A stretch of 15,538 nt of DNA from CAXGTL01 sp964012725 (GTDB taxonomy: Archaea > Nanobdellota > Nanobdellia > Woesearchaeales > CAXGTL01): the NCBI GenBank assembly GCA_964012725.1, contig CAXGTL010000024.1:1-15538 (forward strand), read 5' to 3'. Every line of letters begins with the position of its first letter. Positions within the stretch are counted from its first letter, which is position 1. Position numbers and translations under genes: made by a program. Below, in pieces: positions 12,917 to 15,538 of this stretch. The notes under the pieces are model-generated. The model ran no database searches and was not told the origin of the DNA. It worked only from the letters and a program-made list of their open reading frames with translations.

Positions 12917-13579
12917 TTACAATTTCAAATATCCTATCTCAACTAATTTCTTAGCTATTTCATTTTCACTATCTAAACAAGAAAGATTTCTATTGCAGAC
13001 TAATTCTAAAAAACTTTCATTTTTTGTTTTTATCCAAAGCTTAAAAAAATCAGGACAAAGACTTCCATCTGAAAATGAAATTGGAACTTGAATATTAAAT
13101 TTACGCATTGCTTCGTTTTTTGAAATATGTCCAAACTTGATATCTTTAAAATTAAGACATTTTAAAAGATATTCTGCTTTTCCTTTATCAGAAGCTTGTT
13201 TAAGAAGATTTTTTGTTATACCTTTATCAAAAGAAGCATTATAAGCTAATAAAGAGTTATCTTTTATTAAATTTAATTCATGAACAACCCTATCAGCATA
13301 AATAGTATCTGCATATGAGTCTCCTGGTTTTACTTTTCTTACAACTTGAACTATAATATTTTCTCCTGATGCCTCTTTTTTTAAAATTCCATAAACAACA
13401 GAATTCATCTTTTTCATATCAAATATTCCACCTAAGTCAGTATCACTTTCAGCTGTTTCTACATCAAGAATTATATGTTCACCAGAGAGCTCTCTATCAC
13501 CATAATATAGATCTTCTGATCTGTATAATAATACATCATAAACATCATGTCTTTCAAAAATCCTGTCTCTATAAGTCAT
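12917..13579 (-). CDS. Probable DEDD-type 3'-5' exonuclease (RNase H fold)
   Basis: A 220-residue protein. HIILDVETAESD contains D39 and E41 as an Exo I motif (D-x-E), LLAYNASFDKGITKNLL contains N114 and D118 as an Exo II motif, and CNRNLSCLDSENEI near the end supplies D203 as a possible Exo III aspartate. The spacing fits the YprB/RNase_H_2-like branch of the DnaQ fold, but whole-protein similarity to known members is weak, so the name is an inference from motifs. It probably trims DNA or RNA. GGTGA (plus 13584-13588) is a Shine-Dalgarno site before the ATG. It is divergent from the XPD helicase gene, and a shared repair or nucleic-acid processing role would fit. Confidence 0.65.
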   Translation of the reverse strand: MTYRDRIFERHDVYDVLLYRSEDLYYGDRELSGEHIILDVETAESDTDLGGIFDMKKMNSVVYGILKKEASGENIIVQVVRKVKPGDSYADTIYADRVVHELNLIKDNSLLAYNASFDKGITKNLLKQASDKGKAEYLLKCLNFKDIKFGHISKNEAMRKFNIQVPISFSDGSLCPDFFKLWIKTKNESFLELVCNRNLSCLDSENEIAKKLVEIGYLKL

Positions 13580-13583
13580 TCTA

Positions 13584-13621
13584 TCACCATTTTGTTTTTG
13601 TTTTTAGTTTAGTTTATATAA
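13584..13621 (-). promoter_or_regulatory. TATA box and Shine-Dalgarno site of the exonuclease gene
   Basis: Minus-strand TTATATAAA (plus 13613-13621) is centred 38 nt before the ATG at 13579 and a GGTGA site (plus 13584-13588) lies in the short predicted leader. Confidence 0.5.
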
Positions 13622-13676
13622 TTTTATATTGTAAAGGAGTAGTAAAATCTTCACTTCTACCAAATTATTACAAATG

Positions 13677-13684
13677 CTTATATA
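13677..13684 (+). promoter_or_regulatory. TATA box of the XPD-family helicase gene
   Basis: CTTATATA centred 26 nt before the ATG at 13707. Predicts a leaderless transcript. Confidence 0.6.
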
Positions 13685-13706
13685 GTGTCATTTTTTCCAC
13701 AAAAAT

Positions 13707-15538
13707 ATGAACAAACTTCTATTCCCATACAAAAAAGTAAGACCAATACAAACTGATTTAATTAATGATATACAAACCTGTGTACAAAATAAGTCAAATG
13801 CAATATTACATGCACCAACTGGATTAGGTAAAACAATTGCATCATTAGCACCAACATTAAAGTATGCAATAGATAATGGTTTAACTATATTCTTTTTGAC
13901 TTCTAGACACACACAGCATATGATTGCAATTGAAACATTAAAATTAATTAAAGAAAAATTAGGAGAACAAATAATATCTGTTGATATAATTGGAAAAAAA
14001 CATATGTGTCCACAACCAGGATCCAATATTTTATCTTCATTTGAATTTTCAGAGTATTGTAAAAAATTAAAAGAAGAAGGAAGGTGTAACCTTTATAATA
14101 ATACTAAGAAAAAAAATCAATTAACAAGTCAAGCAAAAAGATTATTTGACTCTATTAAACCACAACTCCCATTGCATGTTGAAAAAATGGTTGAAATATG
14201 TCAAAACTCTGAATCATGTCCTTATGAAATTAGTATTGAACTTGGAAAAAAAGCAAACATTGTAATCTGTGATTATTATTATATATTTAGTCCAGGAGTT
14301 TCTAAAACATTTTTTATGAAAACAAACAAAAATATTGAAAAATCAATTGTGATTGTAGATGAAGCACATAATCTTCCGTTCAGAATTCGTGATTTGTTAA
14401 CAAAAAGACTTACAGCATTCATGTTAATGAGAGCAATATCTGAAGCTAAGAAACATGGTTATGATGAAACTATGCAAAGGCTTCAAATGTTAAAAGAGAT
14501 TTTAGATAATTATGGAAACAGACTTAGTGTTAATGATGAAATATTAATTACTAAAGATGAATTTGTTAAAAAGATTGAATTAACAATAGAAATTGACCAA
14601 CTTATAGCTGACCTTGAATTTATTGCTGCTGATATTAGAGAAAAACAAAAACGAAGTTATATTGGAGGAATTGCAGACTTTTTACAAAAGTGGTTAGGTG
14701 ATGATAAAGGTTTTGCAAGAATTGTTGGAAAAAATAAATCAAGAAAGTTTGGAGAAACTATTTCTATATCTTATCGTTGCCTAGACCCTAGCTTAGTTGC
14801 TTCTGAAATCATTAATGAAACATATTCAACAATACTTATGTCTGGAACACTAACTCCAACTTCTATGTATCGTGATCTTTTAGGTTTTCCTGAAAATACA
14901 TTTGAAAGAGTTTACAAAAGTCCATTTCCTAAAGAGAATAAACTTAGTTTAGTAGTTCCAAAAACGACAACCAAGTTTACAATGAGAAATGAAAAAATGT
15001 ATGAAGAAATTGGAAAAGTGTGTGTAGAAATAGTTAATAATGTTCCTGGAAATTCAGTTGTGTTCTTTCCATCATATTATTTACGTAACGAAGTTAATAA
15101 ATATTTTTCAGATAATTGTAAAAAAACAACTTTTACAGAAGAAAGTGAAATGAGTAAAATAGAAAAACAGGATTTATTAGAGAGATTTAAAAAATATAAA
15201 GATAGTGGTGCTGTTTTGCTTGGTGTAATGGGTGCTAATTTTGCTGAAGGAATTGACTTACCAGGTGATTTATTAAAATGTGTTGTTGTTGTTGGTTTGC
15301 CATTACGAAGACCTGATCTTGAAACAAAAGAATTAATAAAATACTTTGATGAAAAGTTTGGCAAAGGCTGGGATTATGGTTATTTGTTTCCAGCAATGAA
15401 CAAATGTTTTCAATCAACTGGACGTTGTATTAGGTCTGAGACTGATAGGGGTGTGGTTGTTTATCTAGATGCTAGGTATAAATGGCAGAATTATTATAGA
15501 TGTTTTCAAGAGGAAGTTAAGATTAGTGAGGATTATGT
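13707..15538 (+). CDS. XPD/Rad3-family iron-sulfur DNA helicase, 3'-truncated by window end
   Basis: The frame is open from ATG 13707 to the last base (610 full codons), with no stop. It is an SF2 5'-3' helicase: Walker A HAPTGLGKT (35-43), DEAH (218-221), SGTLTPTSMY, motif V GANFAEGID (509-517) and motif VI QSTGRCIRSETDRG (from 569, arginine finger R576). C101, C118, C127 and C171 (the last in ESCPYE) match the four cysteines that hold the 4Fe-4S cluster of XPD, followed by CDYYYIFSP. Members unwind bubbles and repair intermediates. XPD and DinG/YoaA-like relatives share this layout; the archaeal context favours XPD. Little of the protein is missing, since the last core motif is present. Confidence 0.93.
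   Translation, partial: MNKLLFPYKKVRPIQTDLINDIQTCVQNKSNAILHAPTGLGKTIASLAPTLKYAIDNGLTIFFLTSRHTQHMIAIETLKLIKEKLGEQIISVDIIGKKHMCPQPGSNILSSFEFSEYCKKLKEEGRCNLYNNTKKKNQLTSQAKRLFDSIKPQLPLHVEKMVEICQNSESCPYEISIELGKKANIVICDYYYIFSPGVSKTFFMKTNKNIEKSIVIVDEAHNLPFRIRDLLTKRLTAFMLMRAISEAKKHGYDETMQRLQMLKEILDNYGNRLSVNDEILITKDEFVKKIELTIEIDQLIADLEFIAADIREKQKRSYIGGIADFLQKWLGDDKGFARIVGKNKSRKFGETISISYRCLDPSLVASEIINETYSTILMSGTLTPTSMYRDLLGFPENTFERVYKSPFPKENKLSLVVPKTTTKFTMRNEKMYEEIGKVCVEIVNNVPGNSVVFFPSYYLRNEVNKYFSDNCKKTTFTEESEMSKIEKQDLLERFKKYKDSGAVLLGVMGANFAEGIDLPGDLLKCVVVVGLPLRRPDLETKELIKYFDEKFGKGWDYGYLFPAMNKCFQSTGRCIRSETDRGVVVYLDARYKWQNYYRCFQEEVKISEDY

Noticed and set aside
13369..14026. ORFs opposite or between the exonuclease and helicase genes
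   Set aside because: They run antisense to genes with clear catalytic motifs and lack start signals.
1..15538. CRISPR arrays, insertion sequences or prophage genes
   Set aside because: No spaced direct repeats, transposase motifs or terminal inverted repeats were seen.

Overview
This window (about 30% G+C by eye) is a chromosomal segment of an archaeon, most probably a DPANN-type lineage such as Woesearchaeota or Pacearchaeota. The evidence is archaeal translation initiation factor aIF1A, class-1 release factor aRF1 (NIKS and GGQ motifs), the archaea-specific amidotransferase subunit GatE, an XPD-type iron-sulfur helicase, archaeal-style secF-secD order, and TATA boxes centred about 26-32 nt before most start codons, as in leaderless archaeal transcripts. 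The lineage assignment within archaea is inference.

Layout. 1-771: 3' part of a U32-family gene, beginning inside an in-frame AAT microsatellite. 926-1099: very small lysine-rich protein, followed by a hairpin and U-tracts. 1194-1374: a G+C-richer intergenic island that folds well and looks like an unassigned structured RNA. 1415-1762: aIF1A. 1766-3310 (minus): apparent three-gene operon (2-TM membrane protein, coiled-coil protein, signal peptidase II LspA). 3380-4486 (minus): aRF1, divergent from 4559-5161, a site-2-type membrane metalloprotease. 5206-8028: secF and secD, SecD carrying a PDZ-like insert. 8079-9236: three short genes (unknown, Nudix hydrolase, secreted protein). 9233-11399 (minus): two tandem bacterial-type sigma-70 family proteins. 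11441-12868 (minus): GatE without its usual GAD insertion. 12917-13579 (minus): probable DEDD-type exonuclease. 13707-15538: XPD-family helicase, cut by the window end.

The most notable content is the sigma-factor pair. Archaea start transcription with TBP and TFB, and this window is full of archaeal TATA promoters, including ones in front of the sigma genes themselves. Yet both proteins have recognisable sigma regions 1.2 to 4. Their conservation is reciprocal. The first (9233-10315) keeps the region 2.3/2.4 residues that open and read a -10 element but has a degraded region 4.2. The second (10452-11399) keeps an intact RERIRQ region 4.2 recognition helix but has lost the tryptophan pair and -10 reading residues of region 2. 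They may have different specificities or work as a two-part factor.

The membrane genes (LspA, S2P-type protease, SecDF, a secreted protein) suggest investment in protein export and processing. The rest is information processing (aIF1A, aRF1, GatE, XPD, exonuclease). No insertion sequence, CRISPR array, tRNA or rRNA was recognised.
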